Of a DNA stretch of 64,000 bases, positions 53,502 through 62,643 are shown piece after piece. Source of the stretch: Flammeovirgaceae bacterium 311 (GTDB taxonomy: Bacteria; Bacteroidota; Bacteroidia; Cytophagales; Cyclobacteriaceae); NCBI GenBank assembly GCA_000597885.1, contig CP004371.1, positions 4,431,001 through 4,495,000 of the forward strand, read 5' to 3'. How positions within the stretch are numbered: position 1 is the stretch's first letter; each line of letters starts with the position of its first letter. The notes beneath the pieces were generated by a model. It ran no database searches. It was not told where the DNA came from and worked only from the letters and a program-made list of their open reading frames with translations. A program made the translations under genes and the position numbers.

Positions 53502-54113
53502 TTATTTAGGCATAGTGCCAAATATATAATCCCACAGGGGTGAAGATACCCCATATGCCCTTTCGGGATCTTTGTAATGATGGATGGCATGGTGCACCCA
53601 TAATATTTTCAGGAAATTTTTTGGTGGCTGATAGGCATGTACTGCAAAGTGCACAAAGAGGTAAACAGAGTAACCCATCAGGGCACCTGGTAAAAAACCC
53701 CATATAAAGTCACCTAAAATAAATTTGAATACAAAAAAGAAGACCAGCAGATAAACTAAAAACAAAATGGGCGGCATTGCCAGCCTGTCTTTGTCTTTAG
53801 GAAACTCATGATGCACCCCATGCATGTTGTACTGAATTTTGGCTTTAGCTTTAGTTGTTGGCGCCATATGAAAAAGGTACCGATGTGCTATATACTCCAG
53901 CAGGGTAAAGAAAATAAACCCGGTTGCAAACAAGATTAACAATGTACTTTTACTAAGGCCAATTTCAGTAGCACCATAGTAGATAAAACCTATGGAGATA
54001 AGCGAGTAGAGTGTTAGGGGTATCGAGATATGGGTACGACTAAGGCGCTCAAGCACAGGATTGCTAAAAAGCTGCTTGCTGCCTTTCGTTTTTGGTTTCA
54101 CTGTATGGTTCAT
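53502..54113 (-). CDS. Sterol desaturase / fatty acid 2-hydroxylase family membrane protein
   Basis: A 203-residue membrane di-iron oxygenase with about four transmembrane helices. The histidine boxes are HRYLFH, HGVHHEFP, the single HFAVH and HHAIHHYKDPE, in the order seen in fatty acid 2-hydroxylases (FA2H/Scs7). Hydroxylation of fatty acids in sphingolipids or ornithine lipids is the likely reaction in this phylum (inference). It is flanked by its own terminator and lies downstream of bshA. Confidence 0.9.
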   Translation of the reverse strand: MNHTVKPKTKGSKQLFSNPVLERLSRTHISIPLTLYSLISIGFIYYGATEIGLSKSTLLILFATGFIFFTLLEYIAHRYLFHMAPTTKAKAKIQYNMHGVHHEFPKDKDRLAMPPILFLVYLLVFFFVFKFILGDFIWGFLPGALMGYSVYLFVHFAVHAYQPPKNFLKILWVHHAIHHYKDPERAYGVSSPLWDYIFGTMPK

Positions 54114-54209
54114 AGTACATTAAAAAAATTACCAGACAATAGCCTGACATATGATTATAAAAGATTTTGGCAAATAATTGTTTGGTGTAAATTTACATAA
54201 GCCTGCCCA

Positions 54210-55358
54210 TTACTGCACGTCCAGCGGTGTTAAATCCCGAACAGAGAGTACTTTTTCATAAACGGCCTCATATTGGGGAAGAATCTTGCTAATATCGAAC
54301 TCCCTGGCCCGCGCCAGTGCATTATCCTTAAACTGTTGTAAATTTTCTTCCTGCAGAATAAACAGGGCTCTTTCTGTCATCTGGGTGGTATCGCCTACCG
54401 GGCAGACAAACCCGCAAACGCCATCGATGACCAGCTCGGGCAGGCCACCGGCATTCGAGCTCACTACGGGTACCTCACAGGCCATGGCTTCCAGGGCAGC
54501 CAGGCCAAAGCTTTCTTTTTCAGAAGGCATCAAAAACAGGTCGGCCACACTCAGCACTTCTTCTACTGCATCGAGCTTACCCAAAAAGCGCACATCATCA
54601 CAAATCTTTAATTCACGACAAAGCATTTCCATGCGGGGGCGCTCCGGGCCATCGCCAACCAAAAGCAGCCGGGCGGGCTGAGTCTTGCGTATCTGGTGAA
54701 AGATGCGGATTACATCATCTACCCGTTTTACTTTCCTGAAGTTGGAGGTGTGTACAATGAGCTTTTCGCCCATTGGACTGATGGCTTTTTTAAAGTGCTC
54801 TTTGGCCTGTTTCCTGAACCGGTCCAGGTCTACGAAGTTATGCACTACGGCTATCTCTTTCCTGATATCGAAATGCTGGTAGGTATCCTGGCGAAGTGAC
54901 TCAGAAACGGCAGTAATGCCATCAGATTCGTTAATGCTGAAGGTAACCACAGGTGCATAGGAAGCATTTTTACCCACCAGTGTAATATCGGTGCCATGTA
55001 AGGTAGTAACTACAGGTACGTGAATGCCCTGGCTCTTTAAAATCTGCTTTGCCATATAGGCTGCCGAAGCATGCGGAATGGCATAATGCACATGTAGCAG
55101 GTCCAGCTTTTCATAGCGTACCACATCTACCATTTTGCTGGCAAGGGCCAGCTCATAAGGCGGGTAGGCAAAGAGCGGGTAAGGCTCCATGTTTACTTCA
55201 TGATAGTACAGGTTTTCGCTGAAAAAGTCGAGTCGGGTTGGCTGTGAATAGGTGATGAAGTGGATCTCATGGCCTTTTTTAGCCAATCCTTTACCAAGTT
55301 CTGTAGCTACTACACCGCTGCCGCCAAAAGTAGGATAACAAACAATGCCAATTTTCAT
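54210..55358 (-). CDS. bshA: N-acetyl-alpha-D-glucosaminyl L-malate synthase BshA
   Basis: First step of bacillithiol synthesis: joins GlcNAc from UDP-GlcNAc to L-malate. A 382-residue GT4 glycosyltransferase with the BshA N-terminus KIGIVCYPTFGGSGVVATELGKGLA. VHYAIPHASAAYMAKQIL and TLHGTDITLVG are typical of BshA, and the C-terminal nucleotide-sugar motif is EKESFGLAALEAMACEVPVV. The start lies 3 bp after the stop of the NagZ fusion gene, so it is translated in an operon with a GlcNAc-releasing enzyme. bshC is 48 kb away. Confidence 0.95.
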   Translation of the reverse strand: MKIGIVCYPTFGGSGVVATELGKGLAKKGHEIHFITYSQPTRLDFFSENLYYHEVNMEPYPLFAYPPYELALASKMVDVVRYEKLDLLHVHYAIPHASAAYMAKQILKSQGIHVPVVTTLHGTDITLVGKNASYAPVVTFSINESDGITAVSESLRQDTYQHFDIRKEIAVVHNFVDLDRFRKQAKEHFKKAISPMGEKLIVHTSNFRKVKRVDDVIRIFHQIRKTQPARLLLVGDGPERPRMEMLCRELKICDDVRFLGKLDAVEEVLSVADLFLMPSEKESFGLAALEAMACEVPVVSSNAGGLPELVIDGVCGFVCPVGDTTQMTERALFILQEENLQQFKDNALARAREFDISKILPQYEAVYEKVLSVRDLTPLDVQ

Positions 55359-55361
55359 GCC

Positions 55362-58334
55362 TCAATGGGTCTGATTATACTTGTTAAAGCTTTGCATAGC
55401 TTTATAGATTTCATCCATGATACGCGTGCGGGTGCCAAAGCGGATAAGCTTCGTGTTGTTGGCGTCCGGGTGTACACGGTTCGATAAAAATATGTAGACC
55501 AGTTCAAATTCAGGGTCTACCCAGGCTGCAGTGCCTGTAAAGCCGGTATGGCCAAAAGTGCCGGGTGATGCCATGTTGGAAGTTGGTCCATGCGGACTGT
55601 TCATCTCTGGCTTATCCCAGCCTAACCCACGCCTGTTGCCTCTATACTGCGATTTAGCAAAACGTTCTACGGTGCCGGGGGCAAAATAACGCTTTCCTCC
55701 GTAATAACCATCCTGCAGGTTCATTTGCATGAGTACGGCCAGGTCTGTAGCATTGCTGAAAATACCGGCATGTCCGGCAATACCACCCATCATGGCCGCT
55801 CCCTGGTCGTGCACCATGCCATATACCAGGCTGTTGCGGAAGTAATTATCTAACTCAGTTGGGGCTATTCGTGTTATACCGTACTTAGAAAGTGGCAGGA
55901 AAGTAGTTGTCTCAAGCCCCAGGGGATCGTAGAAGTTCTGGGCAAGAAACTCTGCCATAGGCTGGTTAAGCAGCTTTTCGGCAATGCGCTGCATAACATA
56001 GTAGCCCACATCGCTATATTTATACTCCCAGGTTTTTTTACCTTTTGGCTTGGGCAGCAGATCAGATTTTTTAATCCACTGCCAGATAGAATCCTGCATG
56101 CCGCGGGAGGTATAAATATTACCCGAAACAGGCAGGTTAAAATTATCGTTTGGCGTGCTGCTGTAATAAGCCGTATTCAGCTGGGTATTAACCACTGTAT
56201 TTTTCCAGAAGGGAATATAAGGTACCAGGCCGGACTGGTGCGTGAGGATGTCGCGCAATTTAAGATTAGCCTTGTTAGTGCCTTTCAGGTCATCCAGATA
56301 TTCCACAATAGGTTTGTCCAGGTCTACCAGCCCGCGCTCTTCCAGAAACATGATAACCTGCAGGGTTGCGGCCACTTTGGTAATGGATGCAATGTCGTAT
56401 ACCGTTTCGTTGGTAACGGGTTTTAGGCTGTCGTAGGAGAGGTGTCCAAAGTTTTTCTGATAGATAATTGAGCCTTTGCGGGCCACCAGGATTTGCATGC
56501 CTGGTGTAGCGCCTAGTTTGATAGCTTCATTGGCAATGCGGTCAATATTTTCCAGCACTTTAGAGTCGATGCCTACATCTTCGGGCGTGGCATAGCTAAG
56601 GCGCTGTAAATCTTTGGTGCGCTCGCCCATGGTGCGCCGCACCAGGCCGCTTACCGATACCGGCAATTTACCTTTGGCAGGCAGGCCGCCAAAGATCACG
56701 GAAGGTACAATCTCCTGGGTAAAATTATTGTCTTCGTAGCCTAACACCAGGGTGCGCGACTGTTCAAAGTGCTTAAGGCTGTAAGGCGAACCAAATACAG
56801 CGATCACGGAATTTGGGTGGCGGCGGATGTTATCCAGAAAAGTAAGCTGGTTTGGTACCAGGCCAAAGTTCTTTTCCGGTGCACGCACCATATCGTGCAC
56901 CCCTACCACTACAACATCGTAGCGCTTAAGCTTTTCTTCCAGGGCTCTAAACTGTTCTGCAGAGGCCTCTTTCGAAATATGGAGATGATCGAAAGCAGCA
57001 TACAGCTCCAGTGTTTCCACAAATGTATTTTTTTGCGAATTGCCACCAATGGTTACTGCAGCAAAGCTGCGCTCTTCCAGGTGGCGGATAGGCAGCAGGT
57101 TACGCTGGTTATGCACTATCGATACGGCATTCTCATACAGTTTCTGACGCACCATATCTCCTACGGGAGCATTGAGCCTGTCGAGCAGGTTTTCTGTATT
57201 AATGGGGGTGTAGTTATCCAGATTAGCCCAGTATTTTGATTGGAGGATGCGGCGTACGCGCTCGTCTATGCTTTGCTGGCTGATTTCCTCGCGTTTTACG
57301 GCCCTGCGGATTTTGCGGATAGCGCCGGCAACATCTTCAGAAAACAGCAGCACATCATTGCCGGCTTTCAGCGCTTCCAGGTCCACATCGCCTGGTTTGT
57401 AGTACTGGCTAACGCCTTTCATGTTCAGGGCATCCGTAAAGATAAGGCCGCTGTAGCCCATATCCTTGCGAAGCAACCCGCTTACTACGGCAGGCGATAG
57501 TGTGGTAGCGCGGTTAGGTGTGTTGTCCAGGGCAGGCACATACAAATGAGCAACCATTACGCTGGCAATGCTATCGGCCATGAGCTGCTGAAAGGGATAA
57601 AGTTCTATACTGCGCAGGCGCTCCATATCATGCCGTATCACGGGCAGCGACAGGTGCGAATCTGCATCGGTATCGCCATGCCCCGGAAAATGTTTGGCGC
57701 TGGCCAAAACACCATTGTCCTGCAGGCCACGCATGTAGGCAATGCCTTTACGGGCTACATCAAATTTATATTCTCCAAAAGAGCGGGTGCCGATTACGGG
57801 ATTTTGCGGGTTGCTGTTTACATCTACAACCGGGGCAAAATTAATATGCACACCCATTAGCTTTAACTGACGTGCCACCTCTGCGCCCATGGTGTAAATG
57901 AGCTGGTTGTCCTGTATGGCACCCAGGGTCATTTGCCTGGGGAAGTTCTGAATGCTGTCCAGGCGCATGCCCAGGCCCCACTCTGCATCCATGGCAATAA
58001 AAAGGGGAACTTTGGCCTTTTCCTGCAGGTAATTAGTGAGGTGTGCCTGGCGCACTGGTCCTCCCTGGAAGAAAATCAGGCCGCCAATGTGGTGTTCCGC
58101 CACCAGCTGCTCCAGTTCTTCAAGATGCGCTTTATCCCGGTTTGAGTACGCTGCCACCATAAAAAGCTGGCCTATGCGCTGCTCTTCCGACATTGTATTC
58201 ATCACACTGTCAACCCAGTGCTCACGCCGCTGCGTCCACTTTTGGTAAGAAGTAGAGTCGGGTGGCGTGCCAGCCCAGGCGGCTGAAAAACCCATAACAC
58301 ACAAAGCCAATACGGCACAAACTTTTCCGAACAT
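55362..58334 (-). CDS. Exported beta-N-acetylhexosaminidase (GH3, NagZ-like) fused to serine beta-lactamase-fold esterase
   Basis: A 990-residue two-enzyme protein with a signal peptide (AVLALCVMGFSAAWA). Residues ~35-390 are a GH3 domain with the NagZ His/Asp loop KHFPGHGDTDADSH and the nucleophile in IFTDALNMKGV. A GH3 C-terminal subdomain reaches about 590. Residues ~600-980 are a class C beta-lactamase/esterase fold with SITK, YSD and HTG motifs. It probably trims muropeptides or other amino-sugar polymers in the periplasm. Similar fusions exist in Bacteroidota. bshA follows immediately. Confidence 0.92.
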   Translation of the reverse strand: MFGKVCAVLALCVMGFSAAWAGTPPDSTSYQKWTQRREHWVDSVMNTMSEEQRIGQLFMVAAYSNRDKAHLEELEQLVAEHHIGGLIFFQGGPVRQAHLTNYLQEKAKVPLFIAMDAEWGLGMRLDSIQNFPRQMTLGAIQDNQLIYTMGAEVARQLKLMGVHINFAPVVDVNSNPQNPVIGTRSFGEYKFDVARKGIAYMRGLQDNGVLASAKHFPGHGDTDADSHLSLPVIRHDMERLRSIELYPFQQLMADSIASVMVAHLYVPALDNTPNRATTLSPAVVSGLLRKDMGYSGLIFTDALNMKGVSQYYKPGDVDLEALKAGNDVLLFSEDVAGAIRKIRRAVKREEISQQSIDERVRRILQSKYWANLDNYTPINTENLLDRLNAPVGDMVRQKLYENAVSIVHNQRNLLPIRHLEERSFAAVTIGGNSQKNTFVETLELYAAFDHLHISKEASAEQFRALEEKLKRYDVVVVGVHDMVRAPEKNFGLVPNQLTFLDNIRRHPNSVIAVFGSPYSLKHFEQSRTLVLGYEDNNFTQEIVPSVIFGGLPAKGKLPVSVSGLVRRTMGERTKDLQRLSYATPEDVGIDSKVLENIDRIANEAIKLGATPGMQILVARKGSIIYQKNFGHLSYDSLKPVTNETVYDIASITKVAATLQVIMFLEERGLVDLDKPIVEYLDDLKGTNKANLKLRDILTHQSGLVPYIPFWKNTVVNTQLNTAYYSSTPNDNFNLPVSGNIYTSRGMQDSIWQWIKKSDLLPKPKGKKTWEYKYSDVGYYVMQRIAEKLLNQPMAEFLAQNFYDPLGLETTTFLPLSKYGITRIAPTELDNYFRNSLVYGMVHDQGAAMMGGIAGHAGIFSNATDLAVLMQMNLQDGYYGGKRYFAPGTVERFAKSQYRGNRRGLGWDKPEMNSPHGPTSNMASPGTFGHTGFTGTAAWVDPEFELVYIFLSNRVHPDANNTKLIRFGTRTRIMDEIYKAMQSFNKYNQTH

Positions 58335-58361
58335 GCGAACGTTACCCTTATAAAGAATCGC

Positions 58362-58369
58362 TAGATTTG
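58362..58369 (+). promoter_or_regulatory. -7 box before the 58.4-kb membrane protein gene
   Basis: TAGATTTG, perfect TAnnTTTG match, 24 bases before the ATG at 58394, in the 59-bp gap to the divergent NagZ fusion gene. Confidence 0.5.
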
Positions 58370-58393
58370 TAGACTTGCAAAATACGCCTAATT

Positions 58394-58756
58394 ATGAAAT
58401 TACCCTCCCTAATACGGCTGCCAAACAGTAAGAAATTTAACTACGAGCCCCGCTTTTACGACCCCATCAAGGAGGAGATCGCCGAGCGGACAGAACGCAT
58501 ACGTCGCGAGATGGAAGCAGATGCTAAAATCTCGGATGAACAACGCATCAAATTCAGAGCAGAGTGGCAGCAAGTGCACGACCGCAGGGAATCAGAAGTG
58601 AAACGTTCCAGCATCAGCCAACTTGTATTAATCCTGCTTTTGGCGTCTCTCTCAGTTGGGTATATTTTCTACGGAAATAACGTACTTTACCTTGGTTTAA
58701 TTCTTATCCCGGGGTATATTTTCTTACGTGTGAGACAAATGCGTGATAATTCCTGA
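58394..58756 (+). CDS. Small membrane protein, unknown function
   Basis: A 120-residue protein. The N-terminal ~70 residues are basic/acidic and helical (KEEIAERTERIRREMEADA). Two transmembrane helices lie at about 75-93 (QLVLILLLASLSVGYIFY) and 96-112 (VLYLGLILIPGYIFL). It has no known motif. It has its own promoter-like box and terminator, upstream of mutL, so it is probably expressed independently. Confidence 0.7.
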   Translation: MKLPSLIRLPNSKKFNYEPRFYDPIKEEIAERTERIRREMEADAKISDEQRIKFRAEWQQVHDRRESEVKRSSISQLVLILLLASLSVGYIFYGNNVLYLGLILIPGYIFLRVRQMRDNS

Positions 58757-58771
58757 AATGGCCTAAAGATG

Positions 58772-58802
58772 GGGGCGGTTATATCACTGCCCCTTTTTTT
58801 TC
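58772..58802 (+). terminator. Terminator before mutL
   Basis: GGGGCGGT (58772-58779) pairs with ACTGCCCC (58786-58793) with one G-T wobble, followed by a 9-base T-run. Confidence 0.8.
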
Positions 58803-58869
58803 TGTATATTTACGAGCCCAAACCCTTAACAGCCCGCGCTGACGTTCGGGCTCCTTCTGTTTATACTGC

Positions 58870-60759
58870 ATGGCAGATATTATTAGGTTATTACCCGATG
58901 CAATTGCCAACCAGATTGCTGCCGGAGAGGTAGTACAGCGACCTGCTTCTATTGTAAAGGAGCTGATGGAAAACAGCATAGATGCCGGCAGCAGCCGTGT
59001 GCAGGTGCTGATCCGGGAAGCTGGCAAGGTGCTGGTGCAGGTAATCGACAACGGAAAAGGCATGTCCGAAACTGATGCACGCATGAGTTTTGAGCGACAT
59101 GCTACTTCTAAAATACGTACGGCCGACGATCTCTTTGCCATCCGCACCATGGGCTTTAGAGGCGAGGCACTGGCTTCTATTGCCGCAGTTGCCCAGGTGG
59201 AGATGAAAACCCGCCAGCAGGGGGCAGAACTGGGTGTGCGCATCTGTGTAGAAGGTTCTGAGGTAAAGGAACAGGAACCGGTAGTAGCACCGGAGGGTAC
59301 CTCTATTGCCGTAAAAAACCTGTTTTACAATGTACCCGCCAGGCGTAACTTCCTGAAATCCAACCCTGTAGAAATGCGCCATATTGTGGAGGAGTTTCAG
59401 CGGATAGCCCTGGCGCACCCCGAGGTGGCTTTTAGCCTGCACCAGAACGACCTGGAGACCTACCAGCTTACGGCAGGGAAGCTAAGCCAGCGCATTGTGC
59501 AGCTTTTTACCAAAAACCACCAGGAGCAAATGGCGCCCTGCCGAGAAGAAACCCCTCATCTCAAGATCTGGGGTTACATTGGTAAACCGGAATTCTCCAA
59601 AAAAACCCGTGGCGAACAGTACTTCTTTGTAAACGAGCGCTACATTAAAAGTAACTACCTGCACCATGCCATGATGAGTGCCTATGAGGGTTTGTTACAG
59701 GCTGATACTTACCCGTTTTACGTTCTTTTTCTGGAAATCGACCCCCGTCAAATAGACATAAATGTTCATCCAACCAAAACGGAAATCAAGTTTGCAGATG
59801 AGAGAACTGTGTACGCAATTGTACAATCTGCGGTAAGACAGGCAATTGGCACCCATAACCTTACACCGTCGCTCGATTTTGACCAGGATGTAAACTTTAC
59901 CAGCAGGCTGGCGGCCACCGTAAATATACCGGATGCGGCTGCCTCCGCCGGCAGACCCGACAGGTCCTGGGAGCACTTCAGGCAAAGCAGCCCGCAGCAG
60001 CAAAACCTGGCAAACTGGGAGCAGTTGTTCGAGGGCAGCAAGGGAGCAGCGGGTGCAGCTGCAGGGGAGCGCCCGCCACAAACCATTATACAGCCCAGCA
60101 GAGCATTTACACAGCAGGTAACGGTAGAGAGTGCAGCCAACCAGCTGAAATCAACCGAATCGGCCGGAGGAGTTTACGAAACCGGGACTGATCTGCAGCA
60201 GTCGGTGTTTCAGCTGCACGGGCGCTACATTATTTGCCAGGTAAAATCCGGTATGATGTTCATAGACCAGGAGGCGGCACACCAGCGTATACTTTATGAA
60301 AAATTCCTGAAGCAGCTGCAGCATGGTTCTGCCGCTTCGCAGCAGTCGCTTTTTCCGCAGCAGCTGCAGCTTAGCCGCCAGGATATGGAGCTGTTCCAGG
60401 AGTACGAAGAGGAGATCAGAAGCCTGGGCTTTGAGCTTAGCCACTTTGGCGGCGATAGCCTGGTGATACAGGGGGTGCCTGCCGATTTAGCCGGTGCAGA
60501 CAGCCAGCGCCTGCTGGAAGGGCTGCTGGAGCAGCTAAAGCACCACCGAACCGATATAAGCCTGGGCAAGCGTGAGCAAACAGCGCGTGCCCTGGCACAG
60601 CGTGCTGCCCTGCGCTGGGGGCAGCGGCTGGAGCTCACCGAAATGCGCTCCCTCATAGATCAGCTGTTTGCCTGTCAGACACCAGCCTATACACCAGACG
60701 GACGCCAGACTTTCCGCCTGCTGGAACTGGACAAAGTTGCCGAACTTTTTAAACAATAA
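58870..60759 (+). CDS. mutL: DNA mismatch repair protein MutL
   Basis: Couples MutS mismatch recognition to strand removal. The 629 residues include an N-terminal GHKL ATPase (QIAAGEVVQRPASIVKELMENSIDAG, DNGKGM, TMGFRGEAL) and a C-terminal dimerisation domain after a Gln/Ala-rich linker at ~350-440. In the endonuclease motif DQHA(x)2E(x)4E the sequence reads DQEAAHQRILYE (466-477), with Glu for His and Gln for the first Glu. The CPHGRP zinc motif reads TPDGRQ (608-613). The nuclease is therefore probably inactive. Two rhomboid genes follow closely. Confidence 0.95.
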   Translation: MADIIRLLPDAIANQIAAGEVVQRPASIVKELMENSIDAGSSRVQVLIREAGKVLVQVIDNGKGMSETDARMSFERHATSKIRTADDLFAIRTMGFRGEALASIAAVAQVEMKTRQQGAELGVRICVEGSEVKEQEPVVAPEGTSIAVKNLFYNVPARRNFLKSNPVEMRHIVEEFQRIALAHPEVAFSLHQNDLETYQLTAGKLSQRIVQLFTKNHQEQMAPCREETPHLKIWGYIGKPEFSKKTRGEQYFFVNERYIKSNYLHHAMMSAYEGLLQADTYPFYVLFLEIDPRQIDINVHPTKTEIKFADERTVYAIVQSAVRQAIGTHNLTPSLDFDQDVNFTSRLAATVNIPDAAASAGRPDRSWEHFRQSSPQQQNLANWEQLFEGSKGAAGAAAGERPPQTIIQPSRAFTQQVTVESAANQLKSTESAGGVYETGTDLQQSVFQLHGRYIICQVKSGMMFIDQEAAHQRILYEKFLKQLQHGSAASQQSLFPQQLQLSRQDMELFQEYEEEIRSLGFELSHFGGDSLVIQGVPADLAGADSQRLLEGLLEQLKHHRTDISLGKREQTARALAQRAALRWGQRLELTEMRSLIDQLFACQTPAYTPDGRQTFRLLELDKVAELFKQ

Positions 60760-60766
60760 TCTACAC

Positions 60767-61573
60767 ATGTTTAACTTAACCCCTGTTGTAAAAAACCTTC
60801 TTCTGATTAATGTAGCTGTATTCGGCGCATCCGTATTACTTGGTTTAGAGCAAAAAACAATCGAACTGTTTGCACTTTACTCTATTGAATCAGATAACTT
60901 TCGGGCATGGCAGTTCGTTACTTATATGTTCCTGCATGCCGATCTCTGGCACCTCTTTGGCAACATGATTGGCCTGATCATATTCGGAACCTGGCTGGAA
61001 GAAGTATGGGGTAGCAGCCGCTTTCTGCAATATTATCTGATTACGGGCTTAGGTGCAGCCATACTCTTTATGGGTGTGGAATTTGTGGAAATGAAGAGTG
61101 TGCGGGATGATGTAAAAGCTTTTTTGCTTGAGCCTAACCCTAATGATTTTGAGTTAGTTGTAACTGAGCATTTTGAATCTCTGTATGCCAGGAATTATAG
61201 CAGTATCACCCCTCTGATTCGCGCCTATGGCAATACACCGGATGATGGTCAGCTGGAAAGAGATGCTAAAATCATGGTACAGCAACTTTATATGGCTACC
61301 GTGAACATACCCATGCTGGGAGCATCCGGAGCGGTTTTTGGTGTTCTTTTGGCAGCAGGCCTGTTGTTTCCCTACCGACGCATCATGCTGCTGATCCCGC
61401 CTATCCCGATGAGGGCCAGGATTTTAGTGATTTTCTATGGTGCCTACGAAATTTATGCGCTGATGCAGCGGGCACCGAACGATAATGTAGCGCACATGGC
61501 CCATATAGGCGGAATGTTGATTGGGTTTGTTTTGTTACTTATGTGGGGCGAAGCCCGGAACCGTTATCAATAG
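60767..61573 (+). CDS. Rhomboid family intramembrane serine protease 1
   Basis: A 268-residue membrane protease. The catalytic dyad is Ser187 (GASGAVFG) and His246 (AHIGG), and the helix-2 motif HLFGN is at 62-66. An acidic soluble segment of about 75 residues (105-180) interrupts the membrane core between helices. The ATG at 60767 lies 7 bp after the mutL stop and begins just before the first helix; an overlapping longer frame inside mutL is rejected. It likely cleaves transmembrane substrates; none is identified. Confidence 0.88.
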   Translation: MFNLTPVVKNLLLINVAVFGASVLLGLEQKTIELFALYSIESDNFRAWQFVTYMFLHADLWHLFGNMIGLIIFGTWLEEVWGSSRFLQYYLITGLGAAILFMGVEFVEMKSVRDDVKAFLLEPNPNDFELVVTEHFESLYARNYSSITPLIRAYGNTPDDGQLERDAKIMVQQLYMATVNIPMLGASGAVFGVLLAAGLLFPYRRIMLLIPPIPMRARILVIFYGAYEIYALMQRAPNDNVAHMAHIGGMLIGFVLLLMWGEARNRYQ

Positions 61574-61583
61574 TGTTTTTACT

Positions 61584-62504
61584 ATGAACAGCTTTTTTGA
61601 AGAACTTAAATATGCCTTTAAAAGACCTAATAATGGTCTTTACAGGATCTTACTGATCAATATTGCCATTTACCTGGTGCTCGCCATCTTTAGCGTAATT
61701 GCATACCTGGCAGGAAGCGATGTATTCTGGAGCGTGATGCAGTGGATTTCGGTTCCTTCTGAATTTGAAGAGCTGATCCGCAAGCCCTGGACGCTCTTTA
61801 CCTATATGTTTGTGCATGAAGATTTCTTCCACATTCTCTTCAACATGCTGTTTCTGTACTGGTTTGGGCAGCTGGTAATAGAGTACCTGGGTAGCAAACG
61901 TTTTGTAAATACCTATGTGCTGGGCGGATTGGCCGGCGCCGTATTCTTCCTGATCTTTTACAACATTTTACCTCCCTTCCAGGGCAGGACCGGTTTTCTG
62001 TACGGCGCTTCGGCAGGTGTTTCTGCCATAGTGCTGGCGGCTGCGACCTTAGCGCCTAATCATTCTTTCTTCCTGCTCTTTTTAGGGCCTGTTAAGATTA
62101 AATACATAGCACTTATCTTTATTGTGCTCAAGTCTTTTCTGGGTCTTAAGGGCGGGAATGCCGGCGGAGAACTGGCCCACCTGGGCGGCGCTGCCATAGG
62201 CTATCTGTACATTATGCAGCTTAAAAATGGCCGCGATTTTGGTGCCTGGATCTCGAACAGCTTTAGCTGGATAGCCGGTCTGTTTGACCGCAAACCCCAC
62301 ATCAAAGTATCGCACCGCAGGGAAAAGGCCTACACTGCCAGTCGTACTACGCATAAGGCTCAACAGCAGCAGCAACCTAAATCTTTTGGCAAAGCTACCC
62401 AGGAAGAGATAGATGCCATTCTGGATAAGATCTCTGCCCATGGCTACGAAAGCCTCAGCAAAGAAGAAAAGCAAAAGCTCTTCAATGCGAGTAAGAAGAA
62501 CTAA
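61584..62504 (+). CDS. Rhomboid family intramembrane serine protease 2
   Basis: A 306-residue paralogue of the preceding protein. The dyad is Ser143 (YGASAGVSA) and His199 (ELAHLGG), with HILFN in helix 2. It lacks the acidic insertion of the first protease but carries a basic, Gln-rich C-terminal tail (~230-306) ending in a predicted helical pair. Ten bases separate it from the first rhomboid stop, so mutL and both rhomboids form one transcription unit ending at the strong hairpin at 62581. Both active sites look intact, suggesting different substrates. Confidence 0.88.
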   Translation: MNSFFEELKYAFKRPNNGLYRILLINIAIYLVLAIFSVIAYLAGSDVFWSVMQWISVPSEFEELIRKPWTLFTYMFVHEDFFHILFNMLFLYWFGQLVIEYLGSKRFVNTYVLGGLAGAVFFLIFYNILPPFQGRTGFLYGASAGVSAIVLAAATLAPNHSFFLLFLGPVKIKYIALIFIVLKSFLGLKGGNAGGELAHLGGAAIGYLYIMQLKNGRDFGAWISNSFSWIAGLFDRKPHIKVSHRREKAYTASRTTHKAQQQQQPKSFGKATQEEIDAILDKISAHGYESLSKEEKQKLFNASKKN

Positions 62505-62580
62505 TGTGCTAATTAAATCGGTGATTGTAGAAATCCATCACCTGATATCGTGCAAAGGCTCTCGTAAGCAGCGAATTATA

Positions 62581-62620
62581 AAAAGAGGAGCCCCGGTTTT
62601 TAGACCGGGGCTCCTCTTTT
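62581..62620. terminator. Bidirectional terminator between rhomboid 2 and rlmN
   Basis: Perfect 17-base arms (62581-62597 and 62604-62620) around loop TTTTAG, with A- and T-runs on both sides; ends both convergent transcripts. Confidence 0.92.
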
Positions 62621-62643
62621 TATTTCAAATAGTACCTGTTTGA

